A stretch of 37,808 bases of DNA from positions 1-37,808 of the forward strand of contig JAEETK010000009.1 in assembly GCA_016290315.1 (NCBI GenBank). The letters run 5' to 3'. The position numbers and the translations under genes are program-made. This DNA comes from Candidatus Saccharimonadota bacterium (lineage in GTDB: Bacteria; Patescibacteriota; Saccharimonadia; Saccharimonadales; Saccharimonadaceae). The notes beneath the pieces were generated by a model that had not been told where the DNA came from, ran no database searches, and saw only the letters and a list, made by a program, of their open reading frames with translations. Below are positions 8,875-15,549 of the stretch, piece after piece. Position 1 is the stretch's first letter. Each line of letters starts with the position of its first letter.

Positions 8875-9405
8875 CTATTTAAAAAATTCTACCGTTACTT
8901 TTCCATTACCCATTACACTTTCAAGCGATTCCGGGCTCACGATTCTACCCAAACGCGTATATTCATACTGCGTATCGAAAGATTTATAAAAAATCACTAT
9001 CGTATTATCACCATACAACATCACATCGCCAGCATTAATGTGCTCTGGCTTATAGTTTTTTACAGGCAAAGTGTCGCTGCCCGTATAGTATTTTTCATTA
9101 TTATTCAGATCAAGCATCTCTAGCTCAAACGGGGTAGAGGTTGCAAACTCTTGGCCGGCCTTACCAGAATCGACAGACATTAAATAGCTTTCGCCATTTA
9201 CCCTAATTGAAATATATTTAATACCCGTATTCTCCTCCTCTTTTTGTACTTCTGATTCAGCTCCGACTGACACATCTTGAGTTTTCTTGCGTTTTTCTTT
9301 CTTAATTGATTCGAAGCCAGTCCTCATAAAAATGGACATGCTAACCATCGCAATAACCATTGTTGCCAAAATCAAGATGATTTTCTTTTTATCACTACTT
9401 TCCAT
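8875..9405 (-). CDS. Membrane-anchored protein of unknown function
   Basis: This 176-residue product has a short cytoplasmic N-terminus (MESSDKKK), one hydrophobic helix at about residues 9-27 (IILILATMVIAMVSMSIFM) and a charged linker (KKEKRKKTQDVS). The roughly 110-residue outer domain looks beta-rich, with alternating strands such as IKYISIRVNGESYLMSV and GDVMLYGDNTIVIFYKSF. The segment ending in EYTRLGRIVSPESLESV is reminiscent of cyclophilin-like fold proteins (DUF4430 or cyclophil_like groups), but I cannot confirm that. It is the first gene of the operon with flavodoxin and the phosphodiesterase and diverges from the MerR gene with only 46 bases between them. Function unknown. Confidence 0.7.
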   Translation of the reverse strand: MESSDKKKIILILATMVIAMVSMSIFMRTGFESIKKEKRKKTQDVSVGAESEVQKEEENTGIKYISIRVNGESYLMSVDSGKAGQEFATSTPFELEMLDLNNNEKYYTGSDTLPVKNYKPEHINAGDVMLYGDNTIVIFYKSFDTQYEYTRLGRIVSPESLESVMGNGKVTVEFFK

Positions 9406-9451
9406 TAGCGTTTTCGTCTCGCTTTGTTATACTATATATTGTACAACAGAT

Positions 9452-9874
9452 ATGCTCGAACAGAAAATTTACAGCCTAGAAGAGGCAGGGCAGAAAACAA
9501 ATTTAAGTGCAAAGATACTGCACTCTTTTTGCGACCATAATCTTATTCCTGGGATTAAGCCCGGCACGAAAGCGCCACGCTTCGACGAATACGATATCCA
9601 ATGGATCAAAATTGTCGACAATCTCAAACATTGCCGCATGACCAACGATGAGATATATAAATACGCTCAACTTTTCGCCAAAGGTAGCGCGACTATACCA
9701 GAACGTAAAGCGATGCTTAAGGAAAAGACCCAAGAGCTCGAGGCCGAAATGTATGAGCTCCAAGCCAGTCTCGACTTTATCAATTATCGCCAACAATATT
9801 ATGATCGCATCCTTGAACAAGATATCGACGGCGCCGCCGAAGTTTTACTTGAATCAGATATGTGTATGTTTTAG
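9452..9874 (+). CDS. MerR-family transcriptional regulator
   Basis: The 140-residue protein has a MerR layout. It starts with a winged helix-turn-helix (IYSLEEAGQKTNLSAKILHS, then the wing PGTKAPRFDEYDIQWIKIVDNL), continues with the KHCRMTNDEIYKYAQLF helix, and ends in a long coiled-coil dimer helix. The usual tyrosine-rich recognition pattern is altered (HSFCDHNLIPG instead of RYYE..GLI). No cysteine cluster for metal sensing is seen, only one cysteine near the extreme C-terminus. I chose the ATG at 9452 because the reading frame upstream lies inside the divergent gene and encodes no MerR sequence. A TATACT -10 lies at 9428-9433. The 46 bp divergent spacing suggests it controls the flavodoxin operon as well as itself. 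Its stop overlaps the pgeF stop. Confidence 0.8.
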   Translation: MLEQKIYSLEEAGQKTNLSAKILHSFCDHNLIPGIKPGTKAPRFDEYDIQWIKIVDNLKHCRMTNDEIYKYAQLFAKGSATIPERKAMLKEKTQELEAEMYELQASLDFINYRQQYYDRILEQDIDGAAEVLLESDMCMF

Positions 9875-10644
9875 TCTTTTAGCCAAATCAGCGCTAAATT
9901 GCGAAAATGCTTTTCGCCTTCAATATTCCCCCTATAGGAATTAATCAAATCCTTATGACAAACTGTACATAGGCCCGAGTCGATAATATTTTCCATTTTT
10001 ACGCCAGCTCTTTCGAGTAGCCAAGTGTTACAGCGTACCGTATCAATATAATATTTATTATTTTTTTGAACCGTTATCTCGTTGATTATTTCTGGATACG
10101 CCTTTGCAAATTCCCCATATACATCCTGGTCAACTTCGAAATGATCTTGGCGTATACTCGGGCAGATTACACAAATCAAATCCGAAGTCCTCGTGCCATA
10201 CTCTGCAACCATTTTGCGAAGCCCATTCTGAGCAATTTTTTGCAAAGTGCCACGCCAACCCGAATGAATGTTCGCAATTGCATGATGTATTGGGTCATAC
10301 ATTAATAAAGAGATACAATCTGCAACTTTAGTACACAAAACAGCACCGCGTTTTGCGGTCACTAGTCCATCCGTATCCTTAAACTTGCGCACCGCATCGT
10401 CATATTCCGCCACCACATCAGTATGCGCCTGAAAGGGCATTACCAAATCTTCAACGCGAACGCCTAGTTCGCTCGCAATTCCAGAATAATCTACCTCAGG
10501 CGAAATTGGTTCATAATGATAGCCCTTTGCGCCTCGGATTGCAAAAGCTACACCAAGTTCAGGATACTTCTCTAACTCAGGAAAAACTAAGTACTCCGCC
10601 TTCTCGCCTACGATATGCTTTACATGTCCATTATCTAGCATCAT
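9871..10644 (-). CDS. pgeF: PgeF/YfiH-family (laccase-domain) multicopper-type nucleoside enzyme
   Basis: The YfiH/PgeF family is annotated as polyphenol oxidase or peptidoglycan editing factor; members have purine nucleoside phosphorylase/deaminase activity or remove wrong residues from UDP-MurNAc. The 257-residue length is typical. The family metal-ligand pattern is present: the His of QAHTDVVAEY, the Cys of VADCISLLMYD, and the His of ANIHSGWRGTLQKI. The C-terminal SGLCTVCHKDLINSYRGN block is also characteristic. I chose the ATG at 10644 because it forms an ATGA overlap with a 32-codon upstream ORF; a TTG 15 bases earlier is possible but lies inside that ORF. Tail to tail, its stop overlaps the merR stop by four bases. 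A housekeeping cytosolic role is likely. Confidence 0.88.
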   Translation of the reverse strand: MMLDNGHVKHIVGEKAEYLVFPELEKYPELGVAFAIRGAKGYHYEPISPEVDYSGIASELGVRVEDLVMPFQAHTDVVAEYDDAVRKFKDTDGLVTAKRGAVLCTKVADCISLLMYDPIHHAIANIHSGWRGTLQKIAQNGLRKMVAEYGTRTSDLICVICPSIRQDHFEVDQDVYGEFAKAYPEIINEITVQKNNKYYIDTVRCNTWLLERAGVKMENIIDSGLCTVCHKDLINSYRGNIEGEKHFRNLALIWLKD

Positions 10645-10739
10645 TCGCTGCAAGCCCAAAGCTCTTCATTGTCGTCATCGTCACGGCTTTGCTCAAGCTC
10701 TTGAATGGCCTTTTCCTCTTCGCTATTATCCTGGTCCAT
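10641..10739 (-). CDS. 32-residue acidic micro-ORF coupled to pgeF
   Basis: The peptide begins MDQDNSEEEKAIQELEQSRD and ends NEELWACSE. It is highly acidic and helical-looking, with no recognised family. Three facts support translation: TATAAT lies six bases before its ATG, the leaderless spacing used by other lead genes here; its TGA overlaps the pgeF ATG as ATGA; and pgeF has no other clear promoter or ribosome binding site at its own start. It may be a functional small protein, or mainly a device that loads ribosomes on a leaderless message and hands them to pgeF. Confidence 0.55.
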   Translation of the reverse strand: MDQDNSEEEKAIQELEQSRDDDDNEELWACSE

Positions 10740-10745
10740 ATCTAT

Positions 10746-10751
10746 ATTATA
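10746..10751 (-). promoter_or_regulatory. -10 element, leaderless start of micro-ORF and pgeF
   Basis: TATAAT on the minus strand is followed by six bases and then the ATG at 10739. No Shine-Dalgarno lies between. Confidence 0.6.
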
Positions 10752-10814
10752 CCTCATCGTAAAAGCAAAACCGGGCATTGGGCGAACCTTGGGCTCTCAT
10801 CCTGCGCTGCAGCC

Positions 10815-10840
10815 AACAAAAAACTGCCCAAAGGGCATTT
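10815..10840 (-). terminator. Terminator of the tRNA-Gln transcript
   Basis: On the minus strand TGCCC, loop TTT and GGGCA are followed by a run of six T. It lies about ten bases downstream of the tRNA 3' end. Confidence 0.75.
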
Positions 10841-10847
10841 TCTTGAT

Positions 10848-10922
10848 TGGCTGGACCGGCAGGATTCGAACCTGCGAATGCTGGGACCAAAACCCAGTGC
10901 CTTACCGCTTGGCGACGGTCCA
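10848..10922 (-). tRNA. tRNA-Gln (anticodon TTG)
   Basis: The minus strand folds as a full cloverleaf. The acceptor arms are TGGACCG and CGGTCCA, the anticodon arm is CTGGG with loop TTTTGGT and CCCAG, and the T arm is GCAGG TTCGAAT CCTGC. Anticodon TTG reads CAA. The discriminator is G and the CCA tail is encoded. It has its own promoter and terminator, so it is a single-gene transcript. Confidence 0.96.
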
Positions 10923-10932
10923 ATCTTTCAAA

Positions 10933-10961
10933 ATTCTATCACAAAAAGAAATCTTTGTCGA
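10933..10961 (-). promoter_or_regulatory. Promoter of tRNA-Gln
   Basis: TCGACA, a 17 bp spacer and TAGAAT with a TGA extension just before it lie on the minus strand. The -10 ends ten bases before the mature tRNA 5' end, so the 5' leader would be very short. Confidence 0.7.
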
Positions 10962-10973
10962 ATGAGGTTATAT

Positions 10974-10999
10974 AAAAAGGTCCCCCACTAGGGGAGACC
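10974..10999 (-). terminator. Terminator of the 187-residue orphan gene
   Basis: On the minus strand GGTC and GACC pair outside a CCCC/GGGG stem with one mismatch, followed by five T. Confidence 0.75.
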
Positions 11000-11033
11000 A
11001 CGAAGGCGCTACGAAGCTGCGCATAACGAAAAA

Positions 11034-11597
11034 TTACAGCGGCATAATAATGGTGACGGTATTCGAAACATATACAGCATCATTCTCTAGCCAAATCCAT
11101 ACTTCATGCTTATTATTAACCGATACAAATTGGCATCCGCTCTTATCGGGCAACAGATCGAAATAATAATTTGCGATGATATTTTCCTCATGTTCGACCG
11201 TAATATAAACTCGCCCATTTTGGTTAACCGTAAAACACCCGTCAATCAAAGATTTACGCTCATAGAAATCGCGGTTAATAGCACCATACAAGACATTCCC
11301 TTTACTAGCGGTTATTTGATCATAATTGCCACTAGTTGCATCATAATAATACACTTCGTCCAACATCGGCGGTATTGTTCCGCTCGAATCCGGGCCATAC
11401 GTAAACATCTGGGGCTCACCGACGCCTGCAAGGCGTATTTCAAAGTTGAAATTTGCAAGTTCATCAGGACTCATACCAGCCTTATCATGAAACTCGCGTA
11501 GCGCCGCCAAAGGAATCATTTTTACCCCAGGCATCACTGAGCGAACTCTCGGGACTACGAGCTCGTTATAGAGATTGTCTATATCATCAGCATTCAT
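11034..11597 (-). CDS. Hypothetical 187-residue protein
   Basis: I do not recognise this protein. It is soluble, without signal peptide or membrane span. Residues 1-45 look helical (MNADDIDNLYNELVVPRVRS, then LAALREFHDKAGMSPDEL). The rest is beta-rich with aromatic strands such as MLDEVYYYDATSGNYD, NGRVYITVEHEENIIANYYF and HEVWIWLENDAVYVSNTVTI. Only one cysteine pair position is seen (DGCF and SGCQF), too far apart for a zinc site. I chose the ATG at 11597 because GGAGGT sits nine bases upstream; a longer frame of 26 codons upstream crosses the promoter. It diverges from the ABC exporter gene, has its own -35/-10 promoter, a strong Shine-Dalgarno and its own terminator, so it is an independent unit of the SD-led accessory class. 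Confidence 0.75.
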   Translation of the reverse strand: MNADDIDNLYNELVVPRVRSVMPGVKMIPLAALREFHDKAGMSPDELANFNFEIRLAGVGEPQMFTYGPDSSGTIPPMLDEVYYYDATSGNYDQITASKGNVLYGAINRDFYERKSLIDGCFTVNQNGRVYITVEHEENIIANYYFDLLPDKSGCQFVSVNNKHEVWIWLENDAVYVSNTVTIIMPL

Positions 11598-11636
11598 ACT
11601 TTTTACCTCCGTTATTAATGTGCAAAATCTACAAAT

Positions 11637-11665
11637 ATATAATCCTAAAATTATAAAATCTGCAA
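11637..11665 (-). promoter_or_regulatory. Promoter of the 187-residue orphan gene
   Basis: TTGCAG and TTATAT on the minus strand are separated by 17 bases. The leader is about 35 nt and contains GGAGGT. It nearly touches the plus-strand TTGACT at 11676, giving a back-to-back promoter pair. Confidence 0.45.
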
Positions 11666-11675
11666 GCATTAGCAC

Positions 11676-11704
11676 TTGACTAAAACGGCAATCTATGATA
11701 TAAT
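11676..11704 (+). promoter_or_regulatory. Distal sigma70-type promoter upstream of the ABC exporter
   Basis: TTGACT, a 17 bp spacer and TATAAT match the consensus well. A transcript from it would start near 11711 and include a GGCTCGAGCC palindrome (11731-11740) before the second promoter at 11747. It offers a second, leadered mRNA for the same operon. Confidence 0.7.
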
Positions 11705-11746
11705 AGAGACATATATGCTCCTAGTCTTTTGGCTCGAGCCCTTTCT

Positions 11747-11755
11747 TGCTAAAAT
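11747..11755 (+). promoter_or_regulatory. Extended -10 promoter, leaderless start of the ABC exporter operon
   Basis: TGCTAAAAT ends six bases before the ATG at 11762, with no Shine-Dalgarno. It is identical in sequence to the elements at 25 and 2993. Confidence 0.65.
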
Positions 11756-11761
11756 ATATTT

Positions 11762-12631
11762 ATGAGCAAGATACTTATTAGCGCCCGCAGTCTCCGTAAG
11801 TCTTACGGCAAACGCAATAGCAAATTTGAGGCACTACGTGGCGTTACGTTGAATATTCACGAGGGAGAATCGGTAGCCATTATCGGCAAGTCTGGTTCTG
11901 GCAAATCTACGCTAATGCATCTACTAGCGCTCCTAGACAAGCCGACTCGTGGTGAAATTACCCTAAACGGTCATCCTACCGCCAAGCTACGCGCCCGCAA
12001 ACTCAATACTATTCGCAATAAAAAGTTTGGCTTCGTTTTTCAAAGCTTCTTCATGAATCCTAACGACACCGTACTAAACAACGTGATTCTTCCGCTAAAA
12101 ATCGCCGGTGTTGGATATAGAGAACGCCACCGCCGCGCCGTCTCCGCCCTCAAGACCGTTGATCTCGATGACAAGCGCAACAATAAAGCCAGCGACCTGT
12201 CTGGCGGCCAAAAACAACGCGTCTGCATTGCGCGCGCTATCGTTAATGGCCCTAAGGTCATCTTCGCAGATGAGCCAACCGGGAATCTCGACTCTGCTAC
12301 TGGCGACAAAATAATCAACCTCCTATTCAAGCTTAACCGCGAGAAGGGAATTACTCTTATCATCGTTACTCACGACCAAGATTTAGCAAACAAATGTCAA
12401 CGCCAAATCAACATCAAAGATGGCCGTATCGTCTCAGACTCCTCTGCCGACGTGGAACAGGACGATGACGGAGACGAAGAAATTCGCGAAATCGTCGCCG
12501 AAAGCGAAGACGACGACGACGAGGATGCGACCCCAGACAAGTTCGAAGGCGATAACAATATTGACGGCATGCTCGACCAAAAGCACCCAGTCCACCATAT
12601 AAACATTGAAGAAGACGAGGAGGACCTATAA
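11762..12631 (+). CDS. ABC transporter ATP-binding protein, MacB/LolD type
   Basis: The 289-residue protein has all ABC motifs: Walker A GKSGSGKST at about residues 42-50, Q-loop FGFVFQSFFMN, signature LSGGQKQRVCIARAI, Walker B KVIFADEPTGNLDSATG and the switch histidine in IIVTHDQDL. The IFADEPTGNLDS block is typical of the MacB/LolD/FtsE group, which couples ATP hydrolysis to periplasmic mechanotransmission or export rather than import. The family domain ends near residue 222. An unusual tail of about 65 residues follows, dense in Asp and Glu (QDDDGDEEIREIV, ESEDDDDEDATPD) and ending EEDEEDL. The permease gene starts within its stop (TAATG), so the two are coupled. The exported substrate is unknown. 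Confidence 0.92.
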   Translation: MSKILISARSLRKSYGKRNSKFEALRGVTLNIHEGESVAIIGKSGSGKSTLMHLLALLDKPTRGEITLNGHPTAKLRARKLNTIRNKKFGFVFQSFFMNPNDTVLNNVILPLKIAGVGYRERHRRAVSALKTVDLDDKRNNKASDLSGGQKQRVCIARAIVNGPKVIFADEPTGNLDSATGDKIINLLFKLNREKGITLIIVTHDQDLANKCQRQINIKDGRIVSDSSADVEQDDDGDEEIREIVAESEDDDDEDATPDKFEGDNNIDGMLDQKHPVHHINIEEDEEDL

Positions 12632-13941
12632 TGAAACTTTTAGATATCATTCGGGACGCAAACGCCAATCTACTCCGCAATAAGTTGCGCAGCTTCCTAA
12701 CTATCCTTGCCATTTTCATCGGCTCTTTCTCGATTATTTCAACCTCCGCTATTCAGGCGGGCGTCAATGATTTCATCGATCAACAGGTTGACAGCTATGG
12801 CGGCGAAGGCTATCTCGCCGTCGTGTCGAAAGACTCTTTCGACGCCCTCGAAGGCCTAACCGGAGCCATGGGTGGCGGCAATAATACCCCCATTGAATAT
12901 AAAGAAGACAAGATTCAAGACGGCATGACCCCCATCACTAACGAGCAGCTCGACAAAATCAAAAAAATCGACGGCATCGATGGCGATAGCCTTGTAGAGC
13001 AAAAATCTTTAAACATATCCTACGTCAGCAGTAAAAAGACCGACAAAAAATATCTTATCGGTGCCGAAGCTTTGCCACCAGGCAACATCAAAGTTGAAAC
13101 TACCACCGGCGGACAACTCGACTTGCAGGGTGATGAATATCAAATTCAGCTCGAGAAAAAATATGTCGATGTACTCGGATATACAGAAGAAAACATAATT
13201 GGCGAAAAAATCCAGCTCGTCGTAGTCGACCAATTCAAGCATACTCAGAAAACTTTTAACGTAAAAGTTGTTGGCGTAATTGCGCCTGGCGTAGTATCAA
13301 TGGGCTATTCCTACGTGAATAACAAAACAGCCGACGACATCTATGCTGAAAATACTAAATACTACCCAGCAGAATATAAAGACCGCGTCGTTGCAATAGC
13401 TGTAAATTACGACTACAAAAATCACTCAGCAAAGGAAATAAAAGACAAGCTTGAAGACATCGGCCTATCCGCCATGACTATCGACGACATTATCGGCTCA
13501 ATCAAAACATTCTTTGATGTCATATTGACCGTATTCAAGATCTTTGGCTTTATCGCCTTGCTGGCGGCCGCCATCGGCATCATTAATACGCTCTTTATGT
13601 CCGTCCAAGAACGCACTCGCGAAATCGGCCTCGACAAAGCATTAGGCATGTCGTCCGCACGTGTCTTCCTTAGCTTTAGCATCGAAGCTATCTCGCTCGG
13701 TTTTTGGGGCTCCGTATTTGGCATTACCGTATCGATGATACTCGGCAACATTGCCAATAATATTTTCCACGCCGAAGGCGGTTTCCTCGAAAGCTTCCCA
13801 TCTTTCAACCTTGCGACCTACACCATCAAAGACATCATTATTGTCACTGCTCTGATCATGTTTATATCGTTCCTGGCCGGAACGCTTCCAGCCAGACGCG
13901 CCGCTAGCAAAAACCCTATTGATGCATTACGCTACGAATAA
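12631..13941 (+). CDS. MacB/FtsX-type ABC transporter permease
   Basis: The 436-residue permease has the family architecture: one N-terminal helix at about residues 20-44 (LRSFLTILAIFIGSFSIIST), a large outer MacB-like domain at about 45-285, then three helices near 290-325, 345-370 and 393-417 that form the FtsX domain. The ERTREIGLDKALGMSSARVF segment between helices two and three is the conserved coupling stretch of FtsX-type permeases. The C-terminal PARRAASKNPIDALRYE is a classic family ending. One permease and one ATPase would pair as two dimers. No adaptor (MacA-like) gene is present, which is usual in single-membrane bacteria. GAGGAGG at the end of the ATPase gene serves as its ribosome binding site. 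Confidence 0.92.
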   Translation: MKLLDIIRDANANLLRNKLRSFLTILAIFIGSFSIISTSAIQAGVNDFIDQQVDSYGGEGYLAVVSKDSFDALEGLTGAMGGGNNTPIEYKEDKIQDGMTPITNEQLDKIKKIDGIDGDSLVEQKSLNISYVSSKKTDKKYLIGAEALPPGNIKVETTTGGQLDLQGDEYQIQLEKKYVDVLGYTEENIIGEKIQLVVVDQFKHTQKTFNVKVVGVIAPGVVSMGYSYVNNKTADDIYAENTKYYPAEYKDRVVAIAVNYDYKNHSAKEIKDKLEDIGLSAMTIDDIIGSIKTFFDVILTVFKIFGFIALLAAAIGIINTLFMSVQERTREIGLDKALGMSSARVFLSFSIEAISLGFWGSVFGITVSMILGNIANNIFHAEGGFLESFPSFNLATYTIKDIIIVTALIMFISFLAGTLPARRAASKNPIDALRYE

Positions 13942-14033
13942 ACCTCTCTTGGCTAACCATAAGATATATGCTTTAATAGCATAACTGAGTACTCCAAAGT
14001 TACAACCCAGATACGATGGCACACAAGAAAAGC

Positions 14034-14058
14034 ACCACCGGCCTAGCCGGTGGTTTTT
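14034..14058 (+). terminator. Bidirectional terminator after the ABC permease
   Basis: ACCACCGGC, loop CTA and GCCGGTGGT are followed by TTTTT on the plus strand. On the minus strand the same stem is followed by GCTTTTCTT. It separates the exporter operon from the convergent 66-residue membrane protein gene. Confidence 0.88.
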
Positions 14059-14069
14059 GATGTGGAGGT

Positions 14070-14270
14070 TTATAGAAAACCCAGAAAATACGCTACCATG
14101 ACGAGAGCGAACACATATTTCGTGAATCCCCTCAGTCCAAAAATGCCCAGAATAGCGCTGATAATACAATAGATAATGCTACTAACGACCACCATGGCCG
14201 TAATACCGATCATTGTAGCAAACAGAAAAAACGCGACCGCTATAGCGAGATAAGCGCGCAGCCAATACAT
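14070..14270 (-). CDS. Small two-helix membrane protein
   Basis: The product has 66 residues, of which most lie in hydrophobic segments, about 5-24 (RAYLAIAVAFFLFATMIGIT) and 25-47, with a further C-terminal hydrophobic stretch at 53-66 (VFALVMVAYFLGFL). A short basic loop (LRGFTK) separates the last two. No family is recognised. I chose the ATG at 14270 because AAGGAGG ends eight bases before it; an in-frame ATG six bases earlier is too close to the Shine-Dalgarno. The Shine-Dalgarno lies partly in the loop of a short ACCT/AGGT stem. The gene has its own consensus-like promoter and shares a bidirectional terminator with the ABC operon, so it is a stand-alone unit. Confidence 0.72.
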   Translation of the reverse strand: MYWLRAYLAIAVAFFLFATMIGITAMVVVSSIIYCIISAILGIFGLRGFTKYVFALVMVAYFLGFL

Positions 14271-14319
14271 TCTCATCACCTCCTTAAAGGTACCAACTTT
14301 CGTAAGCAGTTCAGACTCA

Positions 14320-14348
14320 ATTATGACACTTTTGCATCTAGCTGTCAA
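14320..14348 (-). promoter_or_regulatory. Promoter of the small two-helix membrane protein
   Basis: TTGACA, a 17 bp spacer and CATAAT lie on the minus strand. The leader is about 42 nt. The -35 lies 11 bp from the divergent extended -10 of the methyltransferase gene, so the two polymerases would compete. Confidence 0.7.
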
Positions 14349-14358
14349 AGCATATTTT

Positions 14359-14367
14359 TGCTATAAT
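14359..14367 (+). promoter_or_regulatory. Extended -10 promoter, leaderless start of the RNA methyltransferase
   Basis: TGCTATAAT ends six bases before the ATG at 14374. No Shine-Dalgarno or convincing -35 is present. Confidence 0.68.
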
Positions 14368-14373
14368 TAACAG

Positions 14374-15522
14374 ATGAATGCAAAAATCGACAAACTCGTT
14401 CCAGGCGGGCAGGGGATCGCCACACTTGCCGATGGCAAGAAAGCTTTTTTATGGAATGCATTACCGGGGGAAGAAGTCGAATTTGAAATTACTAAAAACA
14501 AGCATAGTTATTGCGAGGGTATCGCCACAAAAGTCATCTCATCATCACCACTTCGCATCGAGCCGAAAGACGCATGTTATCTCTCGACTAGCCCCTGGCA
14601 AATTATTGACTATGCGGAAGAATTGTCTCAAAAACAATCCCTCGTCAAAGAATGTCTTCGTCAACAGCACATCGATGCCCCCGTTGAGCCTACTATTACC
14701 GACGGTAAGGATTTTTACTACCGCAACAAAATGGAGTATTCTCTCTACTGGAGCCACGAAGATAATCTTATCTATCCAGCTTTCCATACGCGCGGCACGC
14801 ATCGCAAATCGCCTATAGCGCAAAGCTCAATCGAACGCCCAGAAATCTTCGCAGAAGCCCAAAGAATTATCGCCGGCCTTAACGCTAAACATGCCGAAGC
14901 GCGCGCCTATCAGTCGCTCCTGATTCGCTGCGATCAACAAGGCAAAGTATCCTCGGCACTCTTTGAGAATCGCAAACCGCATCCGATCATGAGTCTGCTT
15001 GAAGATTCTATCTGTAATTACAAATACTCCTACTCGCCGAACGGGTTTTTCCAAATAAATCTACCCGTCTACGAATTAGTTCTCAAAGAAATATCAAAAC
15101 ATATCACTACCGACAAAGTCCTCGACCTTTACGCAGGCGTTGGCAGTATTGGCTTAAGTGTTGCCCGCAATAAAAACCTCACGCTCGTTGAAGTTAATGG
15201 CGCTGCTTTTGCCGAAATGCAAAACAATGCTAAGGGAACCACCGCCAATTGTGTACTCGCTAAATCCGAGGATGTCACAGAATATATTGCTCCGGATTGC
15301 ACTGTCATTCTTGACCCACCACGTGCCGGATGCGATCAAAAACTCATCGAGAAGCTAAACGAAGTTCAGCCAGAAAAAATTATCTACCTTAGCTGCAATC
15401 CCATCACACAGGCGCGCGATCTTGCATCGCTACATGGTTATCGTATAGCAAAACTACAGCCATACAACTTTTTCCCGCGCACTCCACATATTGAGAATCT
15501 CGCCATTCTCGAAAAAGCTTAA
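14374..15522 (+). CDS. m5U RNA methyltransferase, RlmD/RlmCD/TrmA family
   Basis: The enzyme uses S-adenosylmethionine to methylate C5 of uridine in 23S rRNA or tRNA. The 382-residue protein begins with a TRAM-like RNA-binding domain (about 1-55). The catalytic domain shows the SAM loop VLDLYAGVGSIGLSVA, motif IV TVILDPPRAGCDQKL and the nucleophile motif IIYLSCNPITQARDL, whose Cys attacks uridine C6. Many RlmD-type enzymes bind a 4Fe-4S cluster through a CxxxxxCxxC pattern near residue 70. Here only one cysteine of that block remains (KDACYLSTSPWQII), so the cluster is probably absent. Target base cannot be told from sequence alone. It heads its own unit; gpsA follows after 27 bases with its own -10. 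Confidence 0.9.
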   Translation: MNAKIDKLVPGGQGIATLADGKKAFLWNALPGEEVEFEITKNKHSYCEGIATKVISSSPLRIEPKDACYLSTSPWQIIDYAEELSQKQSLVKECLRQQHIDAPVEPTITDGKDFYYRNKMEYSLYWSHEDNLIYPAFHTRGTHRKSPIAQSSIERPEIFAEAQRIIAGLNAKHAEARAYQSLLIRCDQQGKVSSALFENRKPHPIMSLLEDSICNYKYSYSPNGFFQINLPVYELVLKEISKHITTDKVLDLYAGVGSIGLSVARNKNLTLVEVNGAAFAEMQNNAKGTTANCVLAKSEDVTEYIAPDCTVILDPPRAGCDQKLIEKLNEVQPEKIIYLSCNPITQARDLASLHGYRIAKLQPYNFFPRTPHIENLAILEKA

Positions 15523-15534
15523 TGGCTCTATTTA

Positions 15535-15543
15535 TGCTAGAAT
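15535..15543 (+). promoter_or_regulatory. Extended -10 promoter, leaderless start of gpsA
   Basis: TGCTAGAAT ends six bases before the ATG at 15550, inside the 27 bp gap after the methyltransferase gene. Confidence 0.65.
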
Positions 15544-15549
15544 AGTCCT

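Noticed and set aside
9287-9451. 55-codon upstream extension of the MerR gene
   Set aside because: It lies inside the divergent gene on the other strand and encodes hydrophobic sequence unlike a MerR N-terminus.
14016-14060. 14-codon ORF starting MAHKK before the terminator
   Set aside because: The first residues recall bL27, but the rest is simply the terminator hairpin read as codons, and there is no ribosome binding site.
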